Source: Acidobacteriota bacterium
GTDB taxonomy: Bacteria > Acidobacteriota > Terriglobia > Terriglobales > Acidobacteriaceae
Assembly (NCBI GenBank): GCA_021781495.1
Contig: JAJXWS010000012.1
Span: 1 to 55,843, forward strand
Length of the DNA: 55,843 nucleotides
Reading direction: 5' to 3'
The position numbers and the translations under genes were made by a program. The notes below the pieces were generated by a model. That model made no database searches and had not been told where the DNA came from. It was given only the letters and a program-made list of their open reading frames with translations. Numbering within the stretch: position 1 is the first letter of the stretch; every line of letters begins with the position of its first letter. Below are positions 47,851 to 55,843 of the stretch, piece by piece.

Positions 47851-49137
47851 CTAGGTGCCCGCCGCCATCACCGGGTTCACGTAGAGGTTGTAGGCGTACA
47901 CGTGGGCCCAGGGCAGCTTCGTGTAGAAGTTGTAGGCGTCCTGGAAAAGCGCGTCCGACTCCGAGGTCGCCTGGCCGTTCGAGTACCGCGGCCACCAGAT
48001 GCCCTCGAGCAGTCCGGGGATCATCTTCTGGCTTCCGGGGTAGCGCACCTTCCTCAACTGGCCTTGCGCCACGTCGTAGAGCTTGTCGACGCCGGCCATC
48101 GAGTCGGTGAGCACTTCCTGGTTGCCGATCATCCACGGGGCATTGCGCGGCGCCGCGATGTCAAACATCGGGGTCTTGTCCGTCGCGGTCAGCATGACCT
48201 TGGCGAAGCCGAGCAGCCGGGCCGTCGCCCTCTGCACGTAGTGGGTGTAGTAGAAGCGCTTTTCCGCTTCCTGGTCGGAGCCGAGCGCCTGGTTCTGGCG
48301 CTGGTTCATCACCTCGATCACGCCCAGATTCAGGGTCGAGCTGGCGTTCACGCTCGGCGACTGCACGTAGGCGATCGTGCGGGCGATGCCGCAGTTGTCG
48401 CCGTTGGTCTGGTTGGAGATCAGGTACTCCAGACCCTGCGGACCGAGCGGCGCACCGGAAGCCGAGTTCATCGGCACCAGCTGGCAGCCGGCCACGAAGC
48501 CCGGAGGCACCTGGTCGATGGTGATGGTGTCGATGCCGCCGCCGGTCGAGTTCGACTTCTGCAGGATCGTCACAATCCCCAGAATGTTGAAGGCCGCGTC
48601 CGTGGCCGCGTACTGGTTGTTGATGTCCAGCAGGCGGTTGCCGTAAGGCACGTTGGCCAGCTGCACCACCACGCCGCCGGCGTAGGTTGCGTCGACGGTT
48701 GCCAGCAGGCCCTGGTTGTAGCCCTGGGCCAGAGCGTTGCGGGTGTGCCCAAACTTGTCCTTCATGCGGGCAAGCATGCGCGCGATCGGTTTCGCGATCA
48801 GCAGGCGGTCGGTGCCGGCGCCCTCGATGCGGGCCAGCAGCTCGGTGCGAGCGACGCCCATGATGCCAGCCACCGGGACAACGATGAACTGGTTGTATCC
48901 GGGGCCGTTGCCCTGGATGTAGGGGCCGCCGTCCGGATCGTAGAACGCGAACTGGCCGCCCACGTCGAACTCGATCGGGTGACGGTACTTTTCCTTGCCC
49001 ATGTCGCGTGCCGTAGCCATCTGGAAACGGCGGTCGATGCCCTGGTCAAGGTTCTGCGAGGTCTCGATATTCTCGTCGATGACCTGAATCATCAGCGCGA
49101 TCTGCGCTTGTGCTGTGGAATTGTTGGGTGGGGCCAT
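47851..49137 (-). CDS. Major capsid protein (428 aa)
   Basis: GGAG lies seven bases before the ATG. Sequence is even and globular: FQMATARDMGKEKYRHPIEF, VPVAGIMGVARTELLARIEG, TRNALAQGYNQGLLATVDAT and a Trp/Pro-containing end. Position directly after the scaffold gene, with a non-coding gap on each side, and size fit the HK97-fold shell protein of podoviruses. No processing protease gene was seen. Confidence 0.82.
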   Translation of the reverse strand: MAPPNNSTAQAQIALMIQVIDENIETSQNLDQGIDRRFQMATARDMGKEKYRHPIEFDVGGQFAFYDPDGGPYIQGNGPGYNQFIVVPVAGIMGVARTELLARIEGAGTDRLLIAKPIARMLARMKDKFGHTRNALAQGYNQGLLATVDATYAGGVVVQLANVPYGNRLLDINNQYAATDAAFNILGIVTILQKSNSTGGGIDTITIDQVPPGFVAGCQLVPMNSASGAPLGPQGLEYLISNQTNGDNCGIARTIAYVQSPSVNASSTLNLGVIEVMNQRQNQALGSDQEAEKRFYYTHYVQRATARLLGFAKVMLTATDKTPMFDIAAPRNAPWMIGNQEVLTDSMAGVDKLYDVAQGQLRKVRYPGSQKMIPGLLEGIWWPRYSNGQATSESDALFQDAYNFYTKLPWAHVYAYNLYVNPVMAAGT

Positions 49138-49240
49138 GGGCCATCTCCAGCCGGCCTCGAACTTCGCCGGCTGCCCTTGGGCGCTGCTTCACAGGTTCGC
49201 CCGCACACGCACTGGCGCGTGGGGCGGCTCGAAATCGCGG

Positions 49241-50962
49241 CTAGCGGCGGCCTGTACGGAGCCGCTCAGCCTCGAGCATCTCCATCTCGGCGCGATCGAC
49301 GCGGCTTGCTTGCTGGTACTCGGGGTTGTTTCTCAGGTTCTCCAGCGCCTGCTGCTGGAGCGCCTGGCCGGAAAGCGGTTGCGGTCCCTGCGTCGGTGCA
49401 GAGGCCGATTGCGGTTCAACCCTGGCCACCTGTGCGACGCGCTGTTGCTGCTCGCGCTGCGCCGCCTGGTTGCCGCGGATGCCTTTGTGGATCTCCTCCA
49501 TGTAGGCGCGTTCGATGGCTGGCGCATATTTGCCCACCAGCTCCGACATATACGCCAGCCGCTGCTGCTCGGCCGCCGGGCCCTGCAGCTCCAGGTTGCG
49601 CAGCTTCTCCGCCACCGTGGGGATGGAGTAGATCTTGCTCTGGAACGAGTGCCACATCTCGGCCGCGTAGGTCGGCACCTCGGTCACCTGGCGGGTCGCC
49701 GGGTTAACCCACTTGCGGTTGAGCACAAAGTCGGGAATGTACTCGCCGCGGTCCCTGCGGGCCTTGATGAGGTTGTCGATGAAGTCGCCGAAGTTCTGGC
49801 CAAAGGCGCCGTTCACCTTGCGTTCAAAGGCCTGCCGCTGCTGCACCCGAGCCTGCTTTGAGTTCGCCTGTTTTCCGGCGTTCACCTGCTCCAGCTGCTT
49901 GGCGAGTTCGGCCTGCAGCTCGCGCTGCGCCTGGGTCGCGTCGGCCGGCAGCTCGGGCAGGCTGAGCTGGCTGTCGGCCTCGCCCAGCAACTCCTGCACG
50001 TACTCGAGGGCCTTGATCCGGTAATCGGCGTCGATCGACGCCACCCGGTCGGCTTCCTTCATCTGCTCGTTGGGATAGACGCCGCTCTCCAGCTTCTTCT
50101 GCAGCGCCTGGAGGGCGCTTTTCTCCGTGGCGATGCGGTCGCCCATCGCGCCGCCGACGAACTTCCGGCCGATGAAATCGAAAGACTCGGCCATCGCCGG
50201 CAGCCCGTTCTGCAGGATCGGCTGGCCCTTTTCGTCGCGCAGCGTGAACAGGTCGACGAACTGCTTCCAGCCGCGCTCGCCCATGTCGGGGTTCTCGGCC
50301 GCCATGGCGAAGGCGTGCTGCAGGTTGAGAAACTCGTTCGCCTTGCTCGTCGCGAATTGCGCTTCCTCGACGGTCGGCACAATGTCCAGAATCGGCTTCG
50401 CCGCTTCGGCGGCGCGGGCCAGGTCCATGACCTGCGTCTTAGCCTCGGGGTCGCGATCGAACAGCGCCTTGAAATCGGGCTTTGCCGCGAGCAGGTTCTC
50501 GAAGGCCTGCGGCGTGGGCAGCGGCTGCGCCTCGCCCGGCTGTGCCTGCGGTTGCTCGCGCTGCTCCGGCTGCGGAGCCGCCTGCTCCTCGGGCTGGGCG
50601 CCGGGTTCGGGCGCCACCTGCGCAGGCTGGTCGAGCTGCTCGTCCGGGTGCTCCTGGCGCCAGCGCTCGCTCGCCTCGATAAACTGCTCGACGCCCTCCT
50701 CATTCTCGGGAAAATCTGAGGCCTTGGGCGGTCCGGCCGGCGCGGCGGGCGCGGCCGGCGGAGCGGCTTGTGCGGGAGCGTCTGCCGGTGCCGGGGCTGC
50801 AGCCGGTGCAGCCGCTGGGGCTGCTGCAGGCGCCGGGGCTGCAGGCGCGGACGCCGGTGCGGCAGCGGGCGCGGGACTGGCCGCAGGTGCCGGTGCCGGC
50901 GAGGGCGCCGGGGCTGGGGCTGCGGGTGCGGACGAAACTGGGGGCGTTGCGGTCGTTGCCAT
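49241..50962 (-). CDS. Scaffolding protein (573 aa)
   Basis: Residues 1-80 are an Ala/Pro tract (PAAPAPAPSPAPAPAASPAP and similar), followed by acidic SDFPENEEGVEQFIEASERW and a Gln/Pro/Glu stretch, then a long helical region with coiled coils (QAQRELQAELAKQLEQVNAG, VQQRQAFERKVNGAFGQNF). Disordered, acidic, helical proteins between portal and capsid genes are scaffolds that guide prohead assembly. The Ala-Pro tract is unusually long. AAGGAG precedes the ATG. Confidence 0.8.
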   Translation of the reverse strand: MATTATPPVSSAPAAPAPAPSPAPAPAASPAPAAAPASAPAAPAPAAAPAAAPAAAPAPADAPAQAAPPAAPAAPAGPPKASDFPENEEGVEQFIEASERWRQEHPDEQLDQPAQVAPEPGAQPEEQAAPQPEQREQPQAQPGEAQPLPTPQAFENLLAAKPDFKALFDRDPEAKTQVMDLARAAEAAKPILDIVPTVEEAQFATSKANEFLNLQHAFAMAAENPDMGERGWKQFVDLFTLRDEKGQPILQNGLPAMAESFDFIGRKFVGGAMGDRIATEKSALQALQKKLESGVYPNEQMKEADRVASIDADYRIKALEYVQELLGEADSQLSLPELPADATQAQRELQAELAKQLEQVNAGKQANSKQARVQQRQAFERKVNGAFGQNFGDFIDNLIKARRDRGEYIPDFVLNRKWVNPATRQVTEVPTYAAEMWHSFQSKIYSIPTVAEKLRNLELQGPAAEQQRLAYMSELVGKYAPAIERAYMEEIHKGIRGNQAAQREQQQRVAQVARVEPQSASAPTQGPQPLSGQALQQQALENLRNNPEYQQASRVDRAEMEMLEAERLRTGRR

Positions 50963-50980
50963 TGTAGGGTTCTCCTTGCG

Positions 50981-53602
50981 TTACTTTCCCTTGCCGACAA
51001 GTTCAGCAAGGTCGATTGCGGTTTTCGCCACGTCGTTGGCTGCGCTTACCTGCGCGCTCGCGGTGCCTTTGGTCTGCATCGGATCCAGCGAGGCAAGCTG
51101 CGCCAGGCGCTGGAGCATCTGGGTGCCCAGCTGCTGCACCTCGGAAAGAATGGCCTGCTGGCCAGGGTCCGGCGGAGGCGGAGGCGGTTGGCCGGCCTTG
51201 TTTACCTTCATCTGGCGCTGCGCCCGCTCGGCGGCGACCTGGGCGTCCAGATCTTCGAGCATGTCGTAGTAGGCGTTGAGCCGCTCCCACGCCTGCGGGT
51301 CGGTGAAGCGGAGGTCGCACTCTTCGATGGCGTAATCGCGCACGCACTGCTTCGCCGTCTCGTAGTCTTCGAAGTTCTTGTCCGGTTCCACCGGCAGCTT
51401 CTCGGTGATGCTTCCGTCCGGGTTCACCACCTGCTCGGCCGGCTTCGACATCAGGATCTGAATATCCATCTGCGTCTTCGTGATCTGCGCAGCCACCGGC
51501 GAGACCGAGCCCGGCAGCATGGTCGAGAGCACCATGTCCTGGTTGGCCGGAATCTTGAACCACTCCACCGCCGCCGGGTTATTCTGACCCAGCTGCTCAA
51601 AGAGCACATTGAAGGCTTGTCGCAGCTCGTCGGGCGAAACCGGCAAACCCTGGTCCTCGTCGGAACTCACTTCGACCTCGCCTTGCAGCTGTGACCAGTC
51701 GACCATCTTGTTGCGCCAGCCGGCGCCCTTGGCCTCTTCGGTCATCCAGACGCGCTTCATCGCGCCGGCGTCCATCAGTTGCTTCGCGCAGAGGATCGCG
51801 TTGTAGGCGGCCTGGGCGCGCTCCTCTTTCACAAACTCCCAGTAGGGCTGCAGCGCCGCCGTCGCCTGGCTCAACTGCTGGCCCTGGCCGGTGGCCGTCT
51901 CCACGCCGGGCTGCGTCCCCTGGCCCATCGCCTGCGGCGGCAGCCCGGCAATCATCTCGCAGAAGGTCAGCAGCATCGACGGGTAATTCCAGGCGGCCGG
52001 ATTGAGCGGCAGGTCCCAGTGCATGAACGTCTCGGAAATCGGCCGCGGCTCGCCGTTGATCCGCATCGGAATCTCGAAGACGTTGCCGGGCACCAGCGGC
52101 CGCTTCTCCACCTTCTGCTTGTCGAGCCGGGCCGCGTCCATCACGTTGAGGCCGGTCGAGGCGCGCTGCATCCAGTCGTCCAGCATCTGCATGGCCGCGT
52201 TGAACCGCTGATTGAACGGCACCACGCGCTCGGAGATCGACGGGCAGTAGGGCCCGTAGGCGGTGTAGAGCTGGCCGCTCGACCATTCGTTGCGCATCAC
52301 CGCCGGCCGGATGTCGACGACCGTCGGCCCGATCATCGCAATCTTCACGCCCTGGGGAAACTTCTGCTTCATCCGCTCGGCAAAGTCCCACTGCTGCAGG
52401 TGGTAGAACGCGGACGGGTTGAGCCAGTTTTCGGAGTAGGTCGGCCGGGTCAGGCCCAGGTCCGAAGCGTAGCCCGAGGTCACCGACTTCAGCTGGGTGC
52501 GCATCAGGCGCTCCCAGTCGGCGTTGGGCGTCGTCTCGACGGTGGCGCCGGCTTCCATGATCTGGCGAAACTCGGGGAACAGCTCCAGGGCCTCGCCGTA
52601 CCCAATTTCACGGTCGAAGCTGAGCACCTCGGACTGCCACCACTGGTTGACGTTCGGGTTGACGTCCACCTCGAGCGGGGTGTGAATGGACTGCTTCACA
52701 CCGGCGCGCGGCACCTTGCGGACCCCCGCAGCGCGGATGGAAATGTGATTGCCCTCGCCGGCGCCGTAGTAGCTTTCGGGACCCATCCCGGTCCCGCAGC
52801 CAGGGCATTGTGCCAGATCGCCGCCGGCGACGGGTGGCCCGTTCTGGCCGCCAAGCAGGGGCATCGGAGTCTCCAGGCCGCAGCTCATGCACTTCATGCG
52901 CGCGGGCATCTGGATCTCCATGTCCTCGAAGATCGTCTCCTCGTCGTAGCCGTTCACTACGCCGTCGAGGGTGGGCCGGGTGTAGCACCAGTAGCTGCCA
53001 AAGGAGTAGAGCGTCTCGAAAATGAGGCGCAGCTGGTTGCGCGCCTTGTTCTTGCGATCGATGATGCGGATCAGGTCCTCGGAGGCCTTCGCCGTCTGCA
53101 CGTCGCTCGGCTTCTCTGCGTTCCCGGGCCTGAAAACCGAGTGAGGCACAGCGCGCGTGAGGTTGCCCACAAAGACCTGCTTGAACATGAGCGTGATGTT
53201 GTTCATCCACTTCTCAAGTTCGATCGACTCGCCATCTTCGACCAGGCCATTGTTCCGCAGCTCCGCCAGGGCATCAAACCAGCAATTCGAGGACTGGTCC
53301 CAGCCGACCCACTGGATGCCCTTCTCCATCATCATGTTGAGCATCCACACGCGGATCCGCTCCATGCGGTCCTGCATCCAGCCTTCGCGCAGCACCCCGA
53401 TGGTCTCAACCAGCAGGTCCTTGTCCTCGTTCTGCACGCCGAACAGGCCGAAGTAATCGATCGGCTGCTGCTGCGCGCTCGAGGGGTCGTCGACGCGCAG
53501 CGGGTTCTCGGGCGAGGGGTTCGCCACCCGGCGCGCGGGGTTGCCGGCAGCCGAGATCGGCGTCGCGTTCTGGCTTGAGATCGGGGTCTGGTTCCAGGCC
53601 AT
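50981..53602 (-). CDS. Portal protein (873 aa) with zinc-knuckle insertion
   Basis: The dodecameric ring through which DNA enters and leaves. Large size and segments such as DLLVETIGVLREGWMQDRME, LRLIFETLYSFGSYWCYTRP, LNPSAFYHLQQWDFAERMKQ, HWDLPLNPAAWNYPSMLLTF and a C-terminal Gln-rich coiled barrel (QQAILSEVQQLGTQMLQRLA) fit P22/podoviral portals. Residues 238-269 carry two Cys pairs (C238, C241, C266, C269) likely binding zinc, unusual in portals. Followed by the scaffold gene. Confidence 0.88.
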   Translation of the reverse strand: MAWNQTPISSQNATPISAAGNPARRVANPSPENPLRVDDPSSAQQQPIDYFGLFGVQNEDKDLLVETIGVLREGWMQDRMERIRVWMLNMMMEKGIQWVGWDQSSNCWFDALAELRNNGLVEDGESIELEKWMNNITLMFKQVFVGNLTRAVPHSVFRPGNAEKPSDVQTAKASEDLIRIIDRKNKARNQLRLIFETLYSFGSYWCYTRPTLDGVVNGYDEETIFEDMEIQMPARMKCMSCGLETPMPLLGGQNGPPVAGGDLAQCPGCGTGMGPESYYGAGEGNHISIRAAGVRKVPRAGVKQSIHTPLEVDVNPNVNQWWQSEVLSFDREIGYGEALELFPEFRQIMEAGATVETTPNADWERLMRTQLKSVTSGYASDLGLTRPTYSENWLNPSAFYHLQQWDFAERMKQKFPQGVKIAMIGPTVVDIRPAVMRNEWSSGQLYTAYGPYCPSISERVVPFNQRFNAAMQMLDDWMQRASTGLNVMDAARLDKQKVEKRPLVPGNVFEIPMRINGEPRPISETFMHWDLPLNPAAWNYPSMLLTFCEMIAGLPPQAMGQGTQPGVETATGQGQQLSQATAALQPYWEFVKEERAQAAYNAILCAKQLMDAGAMKRVWMTEEAKGAGWRNKMVDWSQLQGEVEVSSDEDQGLPVSPDELRQAFNVLFEQLGQNNPAAVEWFKIPANQDMVLSTMLPGSVSPVAAQITKTQMDIQILMSKPAEQVVNPDGSITEKLPVEPDKNFEDYETAKQCVRDYAIEECDLRFTDPQAWERLNAYYDMLEDLDAQVAAERAQRQMKVNKAGQPPPPPPDPGQQAILSEVQQLGTQMLQRLAQLASLDPMQTKGTASAQVSAANDVAKTAIDLAELVGKGK

Positions 53603-53605
53603 GGG

Positions 53606-54073
53606 CTAACGGTCCTCTTTCGCCGGTGCGGCTGCTGCGCCCGCTGCTGTTGTGGCTGCCTTCATCCGGCGCGCGTGCGCCTGCGCGGCCGCCGTCTGAA
53701 TCACTGTCGGCGCCACCGTGGCGCCGGCTTCCTTGTTATGCCGGTTACGATGCTCCGTGGCGCGTGTCGCCACTTCCAGAAAAGAGAGGCTGCGCACCTG
53801 GGGCGCATCAGCCGGAGGCACGTCCTCGGCCCCCGGCGCCGGCGTCCCCGCGGCGGCCGCAGGTGCGCGCGACGCGAGGGCAGCCACCAGCCGCTGGCGG
53901 TCGGTCTCGATCATCTGGATCTGGCGATTCGCCAAAGCAAGGTCCGAGGCTGCGCGCCGGCCCCGCTCCTCGGCCTCGGCGAGCTGCTGCTCCAGTCGGA
54001 TAATCTGCACCTTGAGGTCCACGCGCGAGCGCTCGCAGTCGAGCAATCGCTGGCGGGTTACAAGTCCAAACAT
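53606..54073 (-). CDS. Coiled-coil late protein (155 aa)
   Basis: Residues 8-75 form a coiled coil (LLDCERSRVDLKVQIIRLEQ ... QIQMIETDRQRLVAALASRA). The rest is Ala/Pro/Thr-rich with SLSFLEVATRATEHRNRHNK. Ends three bases before portal. Perhaps an assembly accessory; no family recognised. Confidence 0.6.
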   Translation of the reverse strand: MFGLVTRQRLLDCERSRVDLKVQIIRLEQQLAEAEERGRRAASDLALANRQIQMIETDRQRLVAALASRAPAAAAGTPAPGAEDVPPADAPQVRSLSFLEVATRATEHRNRHNKEAGATVAPTVIQTAAAQAHARRMKAATTAAGAAAAPAKEDR

Positions 54074-54387
54074 AGTTGCAAGTTCTCCTCAACTCTGACG
54101 ACGGGCGTAACTGTGCGGACCGGCTTTGCTTCGGCCGGCTCCGGGGCACGTGCGAGCCACTCTGCGACCCAGGACTCCTCTTCGGCGCTCAGCTGGTACT
54201 GGCGGCGAAACCGATGGACGACGTAGGCCAGGAAGCGGCGGCCGTTGGTCGACAGTTGCTTGATGTGGCCCTCGCCCATCTCACGGGCGAAGCGCTTCGA
54301 CGCCGAGTAGGGCGGGAAGCGCGCCTCGGAGAGCTTTCGCGCGATCTCCTGCTCGAGCGGGCTGAGCGGCGACATCTGGCGAGCCAC
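54058..54387 (-). CDS. Small late protein (109 aa)
   Basis: Helical, basic first half (LSPLEQEIARKLSEARFPPY, SASKRFAREMGEGHIKQLST) that looks like a DNA-binding or winged-helix-like domain, then a short acidic tail. It overlaps the coiled-coil gene by 16 bases and starts directly after the previous stop. Function unknown. Confidence 0.6.
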   Translation of the reverse strand: MARQMSPLSPLEQEIARKLSEARFPPYSASKRFAREMGEGHIKQLSTNGRRFLAYVVHRFRRQYQLSAEEESWVAEWLARAPEPAEAKPVRTVTPVVRVEENLQLCLDL

Positions 54388-54807
54388 TTAGGCGTACTCC
54401 GTCACGATCACGTTGGTCGCGTTGGCGCTGTTGGTCCGCAGCTGCACCAGCGGCGTGCCCAGCGACGCGCCCGCGCCTGGGCCGACCGGATCGCCGCCGC
54501 TGCCCGGGTTGCCGAGCGGCGCGAAGGTCAGGTCGTTGATGTGGATCTTGTCGCCGAAGGTCAGCTCCGGCGTGCCGACGGGCGTCACCGGCGTCACCAG
54601 GTAGAGGGCCGGCGGATTCACAATCTCCGCAGACTGCACAAACGGGTCCAGCGCGTTGTACTGCAGGCCCTGCTTCGCGCCGGCGTTCTGGGTCGGGTCC
54701 TCGTCGATCTCCACGTACTTCGCCCACGTGGTCAACCGGATCACCGTGAATGCGCCGGCGTCGTTATTGATCGCCACGAGGCGCCGGGAAGGGTTAATTT
54801 GCGACAT
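54388..54807 (-). CDS. Small virion-type protein (139 aa)
   Basis: Beta-rich with Asn/Thr/Pro/Gly turns (VIRLTTWAKYVEIDEDPTQN, ALYLVTPVTPVGTPELTFGD), similar in style to the protein at 44512-44958. Overlaps the upstream gene by 14 bases. Probably a head component. Confidence 0.58.
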   Translation of the reverse strand: MSQINPSRRLVAINNDAGAFTVIRLTTWAKYVEIDEDPTQNAGAKQGLQYNALDPFVQSAEIVNPPALYLVTPVTPVGTPELTFGDKIHINDLTFAPLGNPGSGGDPVGPGAGASLGTPLVQLRTNSANATNVIVTEYA

Positions 54808-55033
54808 CGGCTTGCTCCTCTTCGTTGGCCGTGAAGGGCACCTCGAGGCGGCCCTTGGGAAAGACCCGTCTCAACGTGCCCCTGGCCGTGCGGAAATACG
54901 CGCCCGAGTAGGACATCGCCCACTGCAGCACCTCAAGCCTGGTAAAGGCTGAGGTGCCCGGCTGGCTTACCCGCTCGAGCTCGGCGGCGATCTTGCGCAT
55001 CTCGTCCACCGTCACTATGCGCACCGACGACAT
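54794..55033 (-). CDS. Small late protein (79 aa)
   Basis: Start at 55033 (MSSVRIVTVDEMRKIAAELE) is chosen because the longer frame to 55249 is an Arg/Pro shadow of its neighbour. One alpha/beta domain ending in an acidic tail (ANEEEQADVAN). No family recognised. Confidence 0.58.
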   Translation of the reverse strand: MSSVRIVTVDEMRKIAAELERVSQPGTSAFTRLEVLQWAMSYSGAYFRTARGTLRRVFPKGRLEVPFTANEEEQADVAN

Positions 55034-55043
55034 GTAACTGGCT

Positions 55044-55553
55044 CTAGCTCGCGTCTTGTGCCGCATCGCCCGAAATCTCTTCCGTCGCTTCTGAGGCCGC
55101 CCCGGTCGCGTCCTTCGCGGCCTGCTCGGCGGCTGCCTTGGCTGCGGCCTCAGCTTCTTCCTTCGCCTTCTGCTCGGCGGCTGCCGCGTCCAGGTCCGCA
55201 GCGCTGGGCAGGAAGTTGTCGCGGATCGTGCCCTCGACCGGAATCGCATGCTCGGCCATGGCCCTCGTCTCGATCACCTCGGGCGTGCCGTCCGCGTGCT
55301 GGATGTAGAACTTCCCGCGCCCTGCCTGCTGCCGGTTGAAGAAAGCGCGATCGACGTCGACGTGCCGCCCACCTGCCAACGCCAGGCGCACGGTGTTTTC
55401 CACCGCGCCGACCCCGACCATCAGGATCTCCGCACCCCTGACCGTCTCAGTCTCGCCCTTGCGGTTCTGGATCTGGATAGAGTCGAGCTCCACCGGCTTG
55501 TACTCGGGCGGCGCATTCCTGTGCACCCGGGTTGCTGTCATCACCTCGTGCAT
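55044..55553 (-). CDS. Late protein with acidic Ala/Glu tail (169 aa)
   Basis: GGAG lies before the ATG at 55553. Residues 1-115 have beta strands (EYKPVELDSIQIQNRKGETE, GRHVDVDRAFFNRQQAGRGK); the rest is an Ala/Glu helix (KAKEEAEAAAKAAAEQAAKD). Possibly an assembly or scaffold accessory protein. Confidence 0.6.
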   Translation of the reverse strand: MHEVMTATRVHRNAPPEYKPVELDSIQIQNRKGETETVRGAEILMVGVGAVENTVRLALAGGRHVDVDRAFFNRQQAGRGKFYIQHADGTPEVIETRAMAEHAIPVEGTIRDNFLPSAADLDAAAAEQKAKEEAEAAAKAAAEQAAKDATGAASEATEEISGDAAQDAS

Positions 55554-55616
55554 CGTCGTCTCCTTTGTGGTGCGCCGCCTGAAAGCGGGCGTGTTGCTGG
55601 TGAGCGTTCGCACGCC

Positions 55617-55802
55617 CTACTCGTTGATGTTGTGCGCAGCCTGCGCCATCCGCTGCACGGCGCGGCCGTGGTGGCCCGCCAAGGCGGCGCGCATCTTGTC
55701 CTCGGGAATCGTCTTGTCCGGGTCGACGCCCAGCGCCCGGTGCAGCCGGCCCTTGTGCGATTCCTTGAAAGCATCCGCAGCCCATTTCTTTTTGTCTGCC
55801 AC
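55617..55802 (-). CDS. Small phage protein (61 aa), GTG start
   Basis: GTG 55802 with AGGAGG eight bases upstream. MADKKKWAADAFKESHKGRL, then HRALGVDPDKTIPEDKMRAA and RMAQAAHNINE, matches the small phage family MADKxWAxxAFxxxxGxLHRALGVPxGKxIPxxK that usually sits at the start of head modules. Function unknown. Of the remaining 41 bases to the window edge only this gene's ribosome binding site is interpretable. Confidence 0.75.
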   Translation of the reverse strand: MADKKKWAADAFKESHKGRLHRALGVDPDKTIPEDKMRAALAGHHGRAVQRMAQAAHNINE

Positions 55803-55843
55803 CTGCGCACCTCCTGCGGCCGACGCCTTATCCCGCGCCGCCT

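Noticed and set aside
47902..49707. 601-codon plus-strand frame opposite the capsid and scaffold genes
   Set aside because: Crosses two genes and an intergenic gap without any break in character; composition is that of an antisense shadow.
1..55843. Circular genome joined end to end at the window edges
   Set aside because: Joining position 1 to 55843 on the minus strand does not extend the left-edge gene into a sensible reading frame, so the window is a slice rather than a closed circle. A lysis module was also searched for by eye and not found.

Overview
The window reads as most of a temperate, tailed (probably podovirus-like) phage or prophage with a GC-rich, strongly GC3-biased genome. 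It carries a tyrosine integrase, a divergent repressor/early-promoter region, a long rightward early operon, and a very long leftward virion operon with portal, scaffold, major capsid, adaptor, tail, internal-protein and terminase genes. No host gene, rRNA or tRNA was seen, so integrated versus free state cannot be decided. An acidobacterial host is my best guess: it rests on the recombinase-like small protein start near 7710, the style of the exported repeat proteins at the left end, and overall composition. No database search was run.

Layout. 1-4691 (minus): cargo genes, namely four small Cys-rich proteins followed by three consecutive large proteins with signal peptides, the last running off the left edge. 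4976-7358 (minus): ASCH-domain protein, small exported protein, integrase and a small upstream gene, with a clear promoter at 7387-7415. 7474-8115: control region, with a terminator, a frameshifted small gene, an XRE-type repressor that looks leaderless, back-to-back promoters and a palindromic operator. 8133-23237 (plus): early operon of mostly overlapping small genes (LPD29-like protein, DUF1064-type nuclease, HD hydrolase of the RelA/SpoT class, membrane-anchored GroES, GroEL, cold-shock-like protein, replication initiator with an embedded origin, BCS1-like AAA ATPase, Gp37/Gp68 protein, many zinc ribbons).

23586-55802 (minus) is the late operon, read from the right edge: small head-associated proteins, portal, scaffold, major capsid, further virion proteins, adaptor, tail proteins, internal proteins, a 3,104-residue polyvalent protein, small terminase, DNA methyltransferase, ribbon-helix-helix regulator and large terminase. 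Early and late operons converge at 23589.

The most unusual content is: a chaperonin pair in which the GroES has a membrane anchor; a lambda-like origin (GTGTCCCCC palindromes, DnaA boxes, AT-rich tract) inside the initiator gene; small genes with strong ribosome binding sites overprinted in the linkers of the giant polyvalent gene; in-frame tandem hairpin elements in a small early gene; and three exported repeat proteins beside the integrase. No lysis genes were recognised; they may lie beyond the left edge.
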